From RYN-122 sp963761655 (GTDB taxonomy: Bacteria; Actinomycetota; Actinomycetes; Mycobacteriales; SCTD01), in the NCBI GenBank assembly GCA_963761655.1, contig CAVXHI010000010.1, forward strand, positions 140,289 through 204,288: DNA of 64,000 bases. The letters run 5' to 3'. Position 1 is the first letter of the stretch, and the number at the start of each line of letters is the position of its first letter. Under the pieces are notes generated by a model. That model made no database searches. It was not told where the DNA came from and worked only from the letters and a program-made list of their open reading frames with translations. Positions 1 through 8,803 of this stretch are shown piece by piece. Both the position numbers and the translations under genes were made by a program.

Positions 1-868
1 GGACGGCGACGGCGACCCGGGTGCTGTCCGGGCTGTAGTGCACAGCGTTGTCGAGCAGGTTGGCGAGCGCGGTGACCAGCTGCTGCTCGCTGCCGAGGAC
101 CGTGAGGCCCCGGACACCACCGCGGACGATGTCGATGCCGCGGGCGCTCGCGACCACGCGGGCCCGGTCGACGGCCTCGGCGACGACGCTGTCGAGCGGC
201 ACCCGGACGGGGTCGGGCAGCGGGTCGGCGCCCTGCAGCCGCGACAGGTCGATGAGCTCCTGCACGAGGCGGGCCAGCCGCTCGGACTCCCGCTGCACCC
301 GGCTGCCGAACCGCCGGACCGCGACCGGGTCCTCGCTGGCACCGACGAGCGCCTCGGCGAGCAGCCCCATGGCCCCGACCGGGGTCTTGAGCTCGTGGCT
401 GACGTTCGCGACGAAGTCCCGGCGCACGGCCTCGACCCGCCGCGCCTCGGTGACGTCCTCGAGGAGCACCGCCACCGTGCCGTCCCCGACCGGGGCGAGC
501 CGGGCCCGGAACACCGCCGGGGCGCGGCCCGGCGTGGCGAACGGCGCCTGCAGCTCGGTCTCCTGGGGGGTGCCGGTGCGGCGGCTGTCGTCGACGAGGC
601 GGCGCAGCTGCGGCAGCGCCGCGAGGACGCCGCCCTGCACCAGCCCCAGGTCGTCGGCGGCGCGGTTCGCCAGCAGGACCTCGTGCGAGACGTCGACGAC
701 GAGGACGGCCAGCGGCAGCGCCTGCAGGACGTCGCGGGCCCCGGGCACGGGGGTCGCCGTCGGCGCGACCTCGACCGGGACGGTGCGCCGGGACCGGCCG
801 ACCGCGAAGCCCAGCAGCGCGGCGACCAGCACCGCGAGAAGGGCCGGCAGCAGGTCCACCTGCCGCAC
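1..868 (-). CDS. senX3: SenX3-type sensor histidine kinase (3' end cut by window)
   Basis: Membrane sensor kinase expected to phosphorylate RegX3 under phosphate limitation. Reading the minus strand from a GTG at 868 (or 859) gives one N-terminal hydrophobic helix (LLPALLAVLVAALLGFAVG), a PAS-like segment, the H-box VANVSHELKTP carrying the phospho-accepting His, and the N-box NLLDNAVHYSPD of the ATPase domain. The rest of the ATPase domain runs off the window. It is divergent from phoU, the usual actinobacterial arrangement. The plus-strand open frames over this stretch are shadows. The exact start is uncertain because both GTG codons lack a clear ribosome site. Confidence 0.9.
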   Translation of the reverse strand, partial: MRQVDLLPALLAVLVAALLGFAVGRSRRTVPVEVAPTATPVPGARDVLQALPLAVLVVDVSHEVLLANRAADDLGLVQGGVLAALPQLRRLVDDSRRTGTPQETELQAPFATPGRAPAVFRARLAPVGDGTVAVLLEDVTEARRVEAVRRDFVANVSHELKTPVGAMGLLAEALVGASEDPVAVRRFGSRVQRESERLARLVQELIDLSRLQGADPLPDPVRVPLDSVVAEAVDRARVVASARGIDIVRGGVRGLTVLGSEQQLVTALANLLDNAVHYSPDSTRVAVAV

Positions 869-911
869 AGTAGGACCGGGGGAGCGGCGGGACGGCCCTG
901 CGGCGCCCCGT

Positions 912-944
912 GTTCACCTGCTGTGCACCTGTCGTGCAGACCGC
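912..944 (+). promoter_or_regulatory. PHO-box-like direct repeats (RegX3/PhoP-type site)
   Basis: Three units begin exactly 11 nt apart: GTTCACCTGCT at 912, GTGCACCTGTC at 923 and GTGCAGACCGC at 934. An 11-nt period with a GTTCACC core is the known form of PhoP/RegX3 boxes in actinobacteria. The site lies between the divergent senX3 and phoU starts, where autoregulation by the partner response regulator would be expected. The third unit is degenerate. Confidence 0.7.
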
Positions 945-950
945 CCTCGC

Positions 951-962
951 TAGGGTCGCCCC
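951..962 (+). promoter_or_regulatory. -10 box for a probable leaderless phoU transcript
   Basis: TAGGGT at 951-956 ends six bases before the phoU ATG. This TANNNT spacing is the hallmark of leaderless transcription in actinobacteria, and no Shine-Dalgarno sequence precedes the ATG. The PHO-box repeats sit just upstream, where an activator would contact RNA polymerase. Confidence 0.6.
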
Positions 963-1616
963 ATGCGTGACGCCTACCACGACGAGCTCGACGCCATCTC
1001 CGCCTCCCTCGTGGAGATGACGAACCTCGTGGGGTCCGCCATGAGCCGTGCCACCACGGCCCTGCTGGACGCCGACCTGCAGCTCGCCGAGACCGTCATC
1101 GCGGCCGACCTGACCGTCGACGAGCTGTACCGCTCGGTCGAGGAGCGGGCCTTCGACCTGATGGCCCGCCAGCAGCCGGTCGCCAGCGACCTGCGCACCC
1201 TCGTCACCAGCCTGCGCATGGTCGCCGACCTCGAGCGCATGGGCGACAACGCCGTCCACGTCGCCAAGGTCGCCCGACGCCGCTACCCCGGGTCGGCCGT
1301 CCCGCCGGCGCTGCGCTCCACCGTGCTGAAGATGGGCCACGTGGCCGAGGAGATCGTCGCGAAGGCCGGCAGCGTCATCGCCGGGCGCGACCTGTCGCTC
1401 GCCGCCGAGCTCGAGAGCGACGACGACGTCATGGACGACCTCCACCGCCGGCTGTTCTCGACGATCCTCGACGACGAGTGGACCGACGGGATCGAGGCCG
1501 CCATCGACATCACGCTCTGCGGCCGCTACTACGAGCGCTTCGCCGACCACGCCGTCTCGGTCGCCCGCCGGGTCGTCTACCTGGTGACCGGCGAGCGCGC
1601 CGTCACCGCAGGCTGA
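963..1616 (+). CDS. phoU: Phosphate transport system regulator PhoU
   Basis: Cytoplasmic negative regulator linking the Pst phosphate transporter to the sensor kinase. The 217-aa length is typical. Two PhoU three-helix repeats are visible, each with a metal-binding signature: LERMGDNAVHVA (about residues 90-101) and YERFADHAVSVA (about 190-201). The ATG at 963 is supported by the family N-terminus (MRDAYHDELDAI) and the -10 box just upstream. Its 3' end overlaps a small convergent gene by 14 bp. It is separated from senX3 by about 95 bp holding PHO-box repeats. Confidence 0.96.
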   Translation: MRDAYHDELDAISASLVEMTNLVGSAMSRATTALLDADLQLAETVIAADLTVDELYRSVEERAFDLMARQQPVASDLRTLVTSLRMVADLERMGDNAVHVAKVARRRYPGSAVPPALRSTVLKMGHVAEEIVAKAGSVIAGRDLSLAAELESDDDVMDDLHRRLFSTILDDEWTDGIEAAIDITLCGRYYERFADHAVSVARRVVYLVTGERAVTAG

Positions 1617-1767
1617 GCAGCACCGCCAGCACGATCAGCCCGGCTCCGCCCGTCCCGCCGACGAGCAGCACCGTCCGCAGCGTGCCCGGCGGGAAGTAGC
1701 CCTCCCGGGCGGGCTCCTCGATGCGCCGGGACGGCGACACGTAGCCCGGGCGCTTGCGGTGCGGCAC
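1603..1767 (-). CDS. Small single-pass membrane protein downstream of gpm
   Basis: A 54-aa frame from a GTG. It has a basic, proline-containing N-terminus (PHRKRPGYVSPSRRIEEP) and then one hydrophobic helix (TVLLVGGTGGAGLIVLAVLLSL) ending at the C-terminus, as in a tail-anchored protein. It follows gpm on the same strand; between them is an 11-codon minicistron (1769-1804) that starts inside the gpm stop and stops one base before this GTG. That layout suggests coupled translation. No family is recognised. The convergent 14-bp overlap with phoU and lack of a known homolog keep confidence moderate. Confidence 0.55.
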   Translation of the reverse strand: MPHRKRPGYVSPSRRIEEPAREGYFPPGTLRTVLLVGGTGGAGLIVLAVLLSLR

Positions 1768-1768
1768 G

Positions 1769-1813
1769 TCAGTGGCCCCCCGTCATCAGTGGCCCCCCGG
1801 TCATCAGTGGCCC
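1769..1813 (-). repeat. Short tandem duplication at the gpm stop codon
   Basis: On the plus strand the unit TCAGTGGCCCCCCGTCA (1769-1785) is repeated at 1786-1803 with one extra G, and partially at 1804-1813. Read on the minus strand this repeats CCACTGATGAC and creates a minicistron of eleven codons (MTGGPLMTGGH) whose ATG overlaps the gpm TGA and whose stop is one base before the next gene's GTG. Replication slippage in the C-run is the simplest origin. Confidence 0.7.
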
Positions 1814-2550
1814 TGGGCCGCCACCGCGGCGGCGGCCGCCGCGGCCGCCTCCGGGTCGAGGTAGGTGCCGCCGGGGACGGTCGGGGCGAGGGTGTCGTCG
1901 TCGAGGTCGTAGCGCAGCGGCTGCCCGGTGGGGATGTTCAGCCCGACGACCTGCTCCTGGCTGAGCCCGTCGAGGTGCATGACGAGCGCCCGCAGCGAGT
2001 TCCCGTGGGCGGCCACCAGGACCGTCTCGCCGGACCGCAGGTCGGGCACGACCGCGTCGTACCAGTAGGGCAGCAGCCGGTGCACGACGTCCTGCAGGCA
2101 CTCGGTGCGGGGCACGAGGTCGCGGGCCAGCAGGGCGTAGCGCTCGTCGGTGCTGACGTCGTAGGGGTTGTCGGGGGCGATCGGCGGCGGCGGGACGTCG
2201 TAGGAGCGGCGCCACTCCATGAACCGCTCGTCGCCGTACTGGTCGCGGACGGCCTTCTTGTCCTTGCCCTGGAGGTCGCCGTAGTGGCGCTCGTTGAGCC
2301 GCCAGTGGCGCTTCACCGGGAGCCAGTTCCGCTCGCAGGACTCCAGCGCGATGTTCGCCGTCCGGATCGCCCGGGTCATCAGCGACGTGTGCACGACCGT
2401 CGGCAGGACGCCCTCCTCCTTGAGCAGCAGCCCGCCGAGGCGCGCCTGCTCCTCCCCGACCTCGGTGAGGTCGACGTCGACCCAGCCGGTGAACAGGTTC
2501 TTCTTGTTCCACTCGCTCTCGCCGTGGCGGAGCAGCACGAGGGTGGCCAT
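1804..2550 (-). CDS. gpmA: 2,3-bisphosphoglycerate-dependent phosphoglycerate mutase
   Basis: Interconverts 3- and 2-phosphoglycerate in glycolysis through a phosphohistidine. The 248-aa protein starts MATLVLLRHGESEWN, with the RHG catalytic histidine near residue 9, then LTEVGEEQA, RRSYDVPPPP and the second catalytic His in LVAAHGNSLRALV, all diagnostic of the dPGM family. The C-terminus is a low-complexity alanine run ending AAQGH. The ATG at 2550 was chosen because it gives the family N-terminus; longer upstream frame is non-homologous. In M. tuberculosis gpm1 also lies between mshA and senX3, and the same order is kept here. Confidence 0.96.
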   Translation of the reverse strand: MATLVLLRHGESEWNKKNLFTGWVDVDLTEVGEEQARLGGLLLKEEGVLPTVVHTSLMTRAIRTANIALESCERNWLPVKRHWRLNERHYGDLQGKDKKAVRDQYGDERFMEWRRSYDVPPPPIAPDNPYDVSTDERYALLARDLVPRTECLQDVVHRLLPYWYDAVVPDLRSGETVLVAAHGNSLRALVMHLDGLSQEQVVGLNIPTGQPLRYDLDDDTLAPTVPGGTYLDPEAAAAAAAAVAAQGH

Positions 2551-2607
2551 CGGACGATCGTGCCGCAGCCCGGCAGGAGTCCGGCGTCGGGGGTCGAACA
2601 CTGACGG

Positions 2608-5257
2608 ATGCGCCCTGTCGTCCCCGCCCTCCTCGGCACCACCCTGCTGGTGTCCGCCGCCGCCCTGTCCGGGGCCGCGTCGGCGTCCTCGCCCGCGACG
2701 AGCCCGCTCACCGTCCCGCGCTCCGGCTCGGTCGACCGCGTCCTGGACCGGGAGCGTCAGCCCCGGCGTCGACTCCGGCGGCTGCACGACGTCGGTGGAC
2801 GCGACGAGCGACCACCACGCGCTGTCGTTCACCGTGCCGTCCGGGCTGTACAGGACCGTGCAGACGAAGGTCACCGTGTCGATCGACGCGCTGACCGACA
2901 GCGACCTCGACCTGCTGGTCACGGACCCGAGCGGCGCCATCGTCGCGAACGTGGCCTCGGGCGGCGGCGACGAGACGGCCGTCTTCCCCGACCCCGGCCC
3001 CGGCACCTACGACGTCACGGTCTGCGCCGGCACGCTGCTGCCCGACGACTACACGGCGAAGGTCGTCGTCGCCAGCAGCGCCCGCCCGACGGCGACGGCG
3101 GCCAGCGGCCCGGCGAACGTGAAGGCCGACGGCCTGCTGTCCTTCACGCCCGCCACCGTCGTCGACCCCGTCCTGTTCGGCGGCGAGCCCGGCCTCAACG
3201 CCGACCCGACGGACGCGAAGAGGTACTTCGTCGACTGGCCGATCGGCGCCAACCAGACCGGCGTCCTGTACCGCTCGCTCGACGGCGGCGTCTCCTTCCA
3301 GAAGCGGTACGCCGACGCGCTCGACCTCGCGACGGCGGGCGCGGCCTGCCAGGGCCGTCAGGTCCCGATCTGCCCCGCCGGCGGCGGCGGCGACACCGAC
3401 GTCCACATCAACCCGACCACCGGCTCGACCTACTTCTCCAGCCAGGTCTCGCTGGCGAACGAGGCCATCGGCACCTCGGACGACCACGGCACGACCTTCC
3501 CGGCCGCCCAGGTCGACACCGCCGTCGCCAAGGGCCGGTCCGGCGTCGACCGGCAGTGGATCTCCTCGTTCACGGGCACCAAGGACGTCTACCTCAGCTA
3601 CCACGTGCCGCTCGTCGGGCAGTTCGTCCACCACAGCGGCCAGGACGGCGCGCTCGGCACCTGGGACGACCCGGGCGTGCCGCAGATCGTCGGCGTGACC
3701 CAGAGCGGCTCGCAGGTCGCCGACAACGGTCCGGGGATCCACGGCACCCAGGCGGAGAAGGCCGGCAAGCGCCGGGCGCTCTACATCGGCTACCTCGGCA
3801 CCACGCTCGTGCCCGGCGGCACGGCCGGCTTCAACGTCGCGGTCTCCACCGACGGCGCCAAGACCTTCACCAGCCACCAGGTCCCGGGCAGCGAGAACGC
3901 CCGCAACTTCACCGTCGTCACGGTCGACCGGGCCGGCAACCTCTACGCGACCTGGACCGACAGCAGCGACCAGATCACCTACCTGTCCACCAGCAAGGCC
4001 GACGCCGGTGCCAACCGCACCGCGCCCGGCTCGGTCTGGAGCAAGCGCGTCCCGGTCTCCGGCGGCGGCCTGAAGGTCACGATCTTCCCGAACGCCGCCG
4101 CGGGCGACCCCGGTCGGGTCGGCATCGGCTTCTACGGCACCAGCGCCCCCGCGGCCACGCCCGACGACGTCGAGACCGGGCAGGGCGGTTGGTACCCGCA
4201 CGTCAGCGTCAGCACCGACGCCCTGTGCCAGTGGGCCGCGAACCCCTGCGCCAGCCCGACGTTCCACCAGTCGCGGATCGCCGAGCGCCCCAACCAGGAC
4301 GACAACATCTGCACCTCCGGGACGACCTGCCTCGCCACCGGCGGCAACCGCAACCTCGCCGACTACTTCGACATCACGATGGACCAGGGCGGCCACCTCG
4401 GCTTCGTCTGGAGCGACGGCAACAACGCGACCAAGCAGCCCTACGTGAAGGTCGCCCGCCAGACGTCCGGCCCGTCCCTGCTGGCCGGGGGCAGGACCGC
4501 CTCGCAGCCCGTCCGCCGCAACGGCCAGGCCGACGCCGCCGGTGACGCCGTCTACCCGTTCGCCGGCAAGCTGGTCGAGACCTCGCCGAACCGGCCCTCC
4601 CTCGACCTGCGGGGCACGACCGTCCGGCTCAAGGACGCCACCACGCTCGAGGTCCGCATGAAGGTGGCCTCCACGAAGCTCGGCGACGTCCCGACGCCGT
4701 CCACCCAGGCCGACGGCACCACGCTCATCGACGCCGCCCGCTACGTCACCCGGTTCGAGGCCGGCGGGAACGCCTACTACGTCGAGGCCACGGTCCCCCG
4801 TGGCGGGACGCCCTCCTACGGCGCCGGCACGGTGAACGACGCGCAGATCATCAGCAACCCGGGTGCGACCCGCAACGGCTACGCCAACAGCTACGTCCCG
4901 CAGGCCGCCGCCACCGGCCGGGTCGAGGGCTCGGACATCGTCGTCGAGGTGCCGGCCAAGACCGTCGGTGCGGGCAAGGGCGCGAAGCTGGTCAGCGTCG
5001 GGTCCTACGCCCTCCTGACGAGCGCCCTCGCCGACGAGACCAAGCAGCTGCTGACGCTCCCCCTCGTGGTCGACAGCACGCCGACGTTCTCGACGACCCT
5101 CGCCCTGCCCCGGGCCGCCGCCGCGCCCGTCTCCCGCCCGACGACGACGACCCCCGGCACGGGCACGCTCCCGACGACGGGCCTCCCGGCCGGGATGGCC
5201 GTCGCCGGCCTGGCCCTGCTGGGGGTCGCGGCACTGGTCCGCCGCCGGGCGGTCTGA
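2608..5257 (+). CDS. Cell-wall-anchored sialidase-like (BNR-repeat) protein, frameshifted near its N-terminus
   Basis: Secreted protein of about 880 aa. An ATG at 2608 opens a signal peptide (MRPVVPALLGTTLLVSAAAL) in one frame, while the mature part continues one frame over from about 2740, so one indel lies near 2710-2750. The mature part begins with a PPC-like beta domain (SDLDLLVTDPSGAIVANV). A propeller-like region follows with three Asp-box motifs: SLDGGVSF, SDDHGTTF and STDGAKTF. The C-terminus is a sortase signal: LPTTG, a hydrophobic helix and RRRAV. Substrate is unknown; BNR folds occur in sialidases and other exo-glycosidases. It interrupts the conserved gpm-mshA neighbourhood. Confidence 0.8.
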
Positions 5258-5306
5258 GCCAGGCGCGCGACTCGGTCCTGGCGCGGGCCCGGGCGACCTC
5301 GCTCGC

Positions 5307-5326
5307 GTCGAGCGCTGACGCTCGAC
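5307..5326 (+). terminator. Hairpin after the sialidase-like gene
   Basis: A perfect inverted repeat, GTCGAGCG - CTGA loop - CGCTCGAC, lies 50 bp downstream of the stop. There is no T tract, as is common for GC-rich actinobacterial terminators. It could also be a recombination or protein site. Confidence 0.4.
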
Positions 5327-5423
5327 AGGGCCTCGAGCGGGACGCCGCTCTCCCGCCTGATGACGCGAGCTGGCACCTGCTCTGACCTGCTGTTTCTCGT
5401 TCAGAACTGTCGGACCCGGGTCG

Positions 5424-5435
5424 TAGGTTCGGGGC
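5424..5435 (+). promoter_or_regulatory. Leaderless-type -10 box of the HNH gene
   Basis: TAGGTT at 5424-5429 ends six bases before the ATG at 5436, the same geometry as upstream of phoU and of the gene at 19738. Confidence 0.5.
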
Positions 5436-6799
5436 ATGTCAGGGACGTTGTTCGGGTCGACGCGGAGCGAGTGCGCGGCGGTCCGCGCGGCTGCTCGGGC
5501 GTCGGCGGTGGCGTTCGTGGCGGAGCAGCGGGCGCTGGTCGCGCTGTGGCAGGTGTCTGCGCCGGAGCACCGGGAGTTCGTCTCCGGTGAGGTCGCCTGC
5601 CTGCTCCACGTGTCGCCGCAGACCGGGGCGGACCGGCTGGGGCAGGCGCTGCGGCTGGTGTCGTTCCCCCGGCTGCTCGCGGCCCTGGAGGTCGGGCTGC
5701 TGGCGGTGCCGCACGCCCTGGCCCTGCTGGCGGAGGTCGAGCCGCTGTCCGCTCCGCACGCCGCGGCGGTCCTGGCGGAGGTCCTGGACGGTCCGGTCGA
5801 CGACGACGGGCTGCTGGACGGGACGCCGTCGCAGCTGCGGGCCGCGGCCCGGCGGGCCGCGATCACGGTCGACCCTGCTGCGGCCCGGCGCCGGCACGAG
5901 GCCGCCCGTCGGACCGCCGGGGCACGGTTGCGGCCGCAGCCCGACGGGATGGCCGACCTGGTCCTCGGGCTGCACCGCGGTGGAGGGCGCGAGCGTGCTG
6001 GCGGCGTTGCGGGGCCGAGCGGCGGCGATGACGTTCACCGAGGAGCTCACCGAGGGGCAGAAGCAGATCGCCGCGCTGTTGCACGCCCTGGGGTGCGACC
6101 GGGTGGGCGTCCAGGCGGTGATCGAGTGCCCCGTCGAGCAGGCCGTCGACCTGCACGCCCTGGCCGCCGCCCCGGTCTGGACCGTCGGCCTGGCGATGCC
6201 CGCCGCCGTCGCCCTCGGGCTGTCGGACTGCCCGGCGGTGCTCGCCGGGTACGGGCCGATCGGCGCGGACCAGGCCCGGGCACTGCTGCCGCAGGCCGAT
6301 CTGGTGAAGGCGTGCGTCGACAGCCGCACCGGCGAGGTCCTCACCGCCGAGCCGCCCCTCCGGCGGGCGAGCCTGGACCAAGGGCGACCCGGACCGGGCC
6401 CGGGCGCTCCGCCGGGCACTGGTCGAGATGGCGACGACCGCCAGCACGCTCCCGGACCTCACCGAGCCCGGCTACGTCCCGTCCGCAGCCCTCGGCCGGC
6501 TGGTCGACCTGCGCGACGTCACCAGCGTGTTCCCCGGCGACAGCACCCCCGCCCGACGCACCGACCGCGACCACCGCCTGCCCTGGCCGCTCGGCCAGAC
6601 CGACCCGGGCAACCTGCAGAGCCTCAGCCGGCACTGGCACCGCGCCAAGCACACCGGCTGGACCTCCCGCACCACCGACGACGGCACCATCCGGTGGAGC
6701 AGCCCCGGCGGCGGCGTCTACCGACGACGACCGCATCGGACGGCTCCACCACCCGTGCCGCCCGACGCGGCACTGCCGCCTCTGCCCGGTGCGCCGTAG
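5436..6799 (+). pseudogene. DUF222/HNH endonuclease-like protein (13E12 family), two frame breaks
   Basis: The product is read in three frames: residues from 5436 to about 5985 (MSGTLFGSTRSECAAVRAAA, then the DUF222 helices), a second segment to about 6380 (MTFTEELTEGQKQIAALLHA), and a C-terminal HNH-like part to 6799. The last part keeps the order TDRDHRLPWP, GNLQSL and HWHRAKH, matching the H-N-H residues, but the two zinc CxxC pairs normal in this family are absent (VFPGDSTPARR). DUF222/HNH proteins are abundant, often degenerate, and have poorly known function. It is an accessory insertion between core genes. Confidence 0.75.
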
Positions 6800-6806
6800 C
6801 CAGCCC

Positions 6807-6819
6807 TAGCCTGCGTCGC
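6807..6819 (+). promoter_or_regulatory. Leaderless-type -10 box
   Basis: TAGCCT at 6807-6812 lies seven bases before the ATG at 6820, with no Shine-Dalgarno sequence between them. Confidence 0.45.
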
Positions 6820-7338
6820 ATGACCGACGACTGGGTGCCTCCACCAGTGGAACCGCCGCTTCCCCCGCCGTTGCGGCTGGATGGGCTGACCCTGTCCTAC
6901 GGGGACGAGCAGACGGTCGCCATCCAGGTTGAGGACGGTCTGCTCAATCTGCGGATGAAGCACGACGACCCGGAAGGCGAACTTCGCTTCGACTTCGCCC
7001 GGCTGCTGCTACAGACCGGCAGTTGGCACGCGGTCCTCGGGACGGGGGCGCAAGACCACTTCATCAACCTGCGGGTTCGCGTCAGCCAGCAGCCGCCTGA
7101 CGATGAGCGCGGCTGGCAGGCACAGGACGAGGTGGTGTTGGAGGGCGCGGAGGCGTACCTCGCCGTGGAGTCGCTCTACCGCCACGAGTACGTGAGGTGG
7201 GCACTCCCTGAAGACGGACCGTGGGCCCTCCGTACTCGCTGCCGAGGGCGAGACCGGGGGAGAACGACGGACGGCACGGCCTTCACGCCAGAAGACCGCG
7301 AAGAGTGGCTTCTGGACCTCTGGCCCGCTCGACGGTAA
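6820..7338 (+). CDS. Hypothetical cytoplasmic protein
   Basis: A 172-aa acidic, soluble protein with a proline-rich start (MTDDWVPPPVEPPLPPPL). Its body looks beta-rich and then helical (RLDGLTLSYGDEQTVAIQV ... AYLAVESLYRHEYVRW ... EDREEWLLDLWPARR). No signal peptide, membrane segment or catalytic motif is visible and I do not recognise the family. Its codon use is a little less GC-extreme than its neighbours. It follows the broken HNH gene by 21 bp but has its own -10 box, so it is likely transcribed separately. Confidence 0.7.
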   Translation: MTDDWVPPPVEPPLPPPLRLDGLTLSYGDEQTVAIQVEDGLLNLRMKHDDPEGELRFDFARLLLQTGSWHAVLGTGAQDHFINLRVRVSQQPPDDERGWQAQDEVVLEGAEAYLAVESLYRHEYVRWALPEDGPWALRTRCRGRDRGRTTDGTAFTPEDREEWLLDLWPARR

Positions 7339-7598
7339 GTCCCGCTCACGGTGATCGCGACGGGCGAGGCGCTCCCGCCGGACGCGATGGTCCCCGTGGT
7401 CGGCCGGACCCGCGCGGGTGCGCTGGGCAGCGGCGCCGCCCCCGCCGGACTCGTCACCGGCTGCGCCGTCGGTGGTCCGCCGACGGCGCTGGCGCTGGCG
7501 GTCCTGCGTCGCGCTCGGACTGCTCCAGGCGGTCCCGGTCTGTGCGGTGGCTCGGAGAGGAGGCCGAACCGGACGGGCCGCTCGCGCGTGGAGCAGGC

Positions 7599-8744
7599 AT
7601 GAGACGCCTGCCCCTCCTCGTGCTCGCCGGGGTGCTGACCGCGGTCGCCCCCGCCGCCACGTCCGCCTCGGCCGCGACGCCCTCCTACGGCCCGGTCGTC
7701 ACGGCCTGCGTCGAGAAGGTCTCCGCGCTGCCCTCCGGCCGCGTCTACGGGGCGGGCGACTGCGGCCGGGGCGCCCGGCTGCTGGTCCGCGATCCCGGCG
7801 GTGCCTGGCGCTCGGCGGCGACGCTGTGGCCGGGCTACCGGGTGGAGGCCCTGGCGGCCGACGCCACGGCGTCGTTCGTCGTCGTGTCGTGCGACCGGCT
7901 CGAGCCGCCGTGCGAGGCGGGCGGGCCCTCCGGCGCGGGCTACCTCATCGGCAAGGTCCCCCACGGCGGCACGCGCAGCGCCCTCACCCGGCTCGGCGCG
8001 TCCGAGACGACCGGTCCGGCCGACGTCGTCGCGAAGGACGGCCGCTGGTTCGCCGCCTGGACGCAGACCTTCCCCGACCGCGACCGTCCGGGCAGCGGCA
8101 GCCAGGAGGCGCACTGGGCCACCACGATGGGAGGCACCCGTCGGGGGACCTTCCCGCCGGCGACGGACGAAGCACCCGGCCGCGTCTTCACCAACCAGCC
8201 CTCGCTCGCGCTGGCCCCGTCCGGCGTGCGTGCGGCGTACACGAGCTACCGGCCCGACGACGCGTCCCCGACGAGCCGACTGCTGCTCGACGACGTCACG
8301 ACCAGCGGGGCGGGCGTCCCGACGCCGTACCGGCCGGCAGCGGGCGCCGACGTCTCGTTCGTCCGGCTCGTCGTCTCGGGTGGCACGACCCTGCTGGGCT
8401 GGGCGGCGGCCGGGCGGCCGTTCGTGGGGGTCGGGGGACGCGCCGTCGCCCTGCCCTTCCGCGGCGCACCCGACGCGCTGACGCTCGCGGCCTCCGGGGG
8501 CCGGCTGTTCCTCACCACCGGCGAGTGCTTCGGCCAGCCTCGCACCGGCACCACGAACCACGTGTACGCCCGCGTCCTGGACAGCACCGGCCGCCTGCTC
8601 TCGAGCACGGACGTCGCGGGCGTGCCGGTGCCGTCCTGCCCGGCGTCCGTCGGGGTGCCGACCGGCGCGACCGCGGCCCGCGGCGTCGGCACCGTCGCCC
8701 TCGGGCTGAGCAGCAGCCAGCGCCGGGTCGCCACCTCGCGCTGA
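7599..8744 (+). CDS. Secreted hypothetical protein, possible beta-propeller
   Basis: A 381-aa exported protein. The ATG at 7599, with GGAG six bases upstream, starts a clear signal peptide (MRRLPLLVLAGVLTAVAPAA, cleavage near ATSASAA). The mature part has repeated strand-turn segments ending in WxxA/VxxS-type motifs, compatible with a propeller-like fold, and several cysteines (TACVEKV, GDCGRG, SCDRLEPPC, GECFG, PSCPAS) that could form disulfides. No catalytic signature is apparent and no family is recognised. The next gene starts 60 bp downstream on the same strand. Confidence 0.7.
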   Translation: MRRLPLLVLAGVLTAVAPAATSASAATPSYGPVVTACVEKVSALPSGRVYGAGDCGRGARLLVRDPGGAWRSAATLWPGYRVEALAADATASFVVVSCDRLEPPCEAGGPSGAGYLIGKVPHGGTRSALTRLGASETTGPADVVAKDGRWFAAWTQTFPDRDRPGSGSQEAHWATTMGGTRRGTFPPATDEAPGRVFTNQPSLALAPSGVRAAYTSYRPDDASPTSRLLLDDVTTSGAGVPTPYRPAAGADVSFVRLVVSGGTTLLGWAAAGRPFVGVGGRAVALPFRGAPDALTLAASGGRLFLTTGECFGQPRTGTTNHVYARVLDSTGRLLSSTDVAGVPVPSCPASVGVPTGATAARGVGTVALGLSSSQRRVATSR

Positions 8745-8803
8745 CCGACGGCGGCACGGACCGTCAGCGGCATGAAACGGCCGGGTCCGGACAGGAACCA
8801 GGC

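Noticed and set aside
38..970. Long plus-strand open frames over 38-970
   Set aside because: The minus strand encodes a clear histidine kinase (VSHELKTP, NLLDNAVHYSPD); the plus frames are low-complexity shadows.
2708..5866. 1052-aa minus-strand open frame
   Set aside because: It is antisense to the sialidase-like and HNH genes, Gly/Arg/Val-rich and without domains, as expected for a shadow in high-GC DNA.
7351..7602. Possible 83-aa gene starting VIATGEALPPDAMVPVVG
   Set aside because: A faint resemblance to a MoeA segment is not enough; the rest is low complexity, with no ribosome site, and it runs into the next gene's start.
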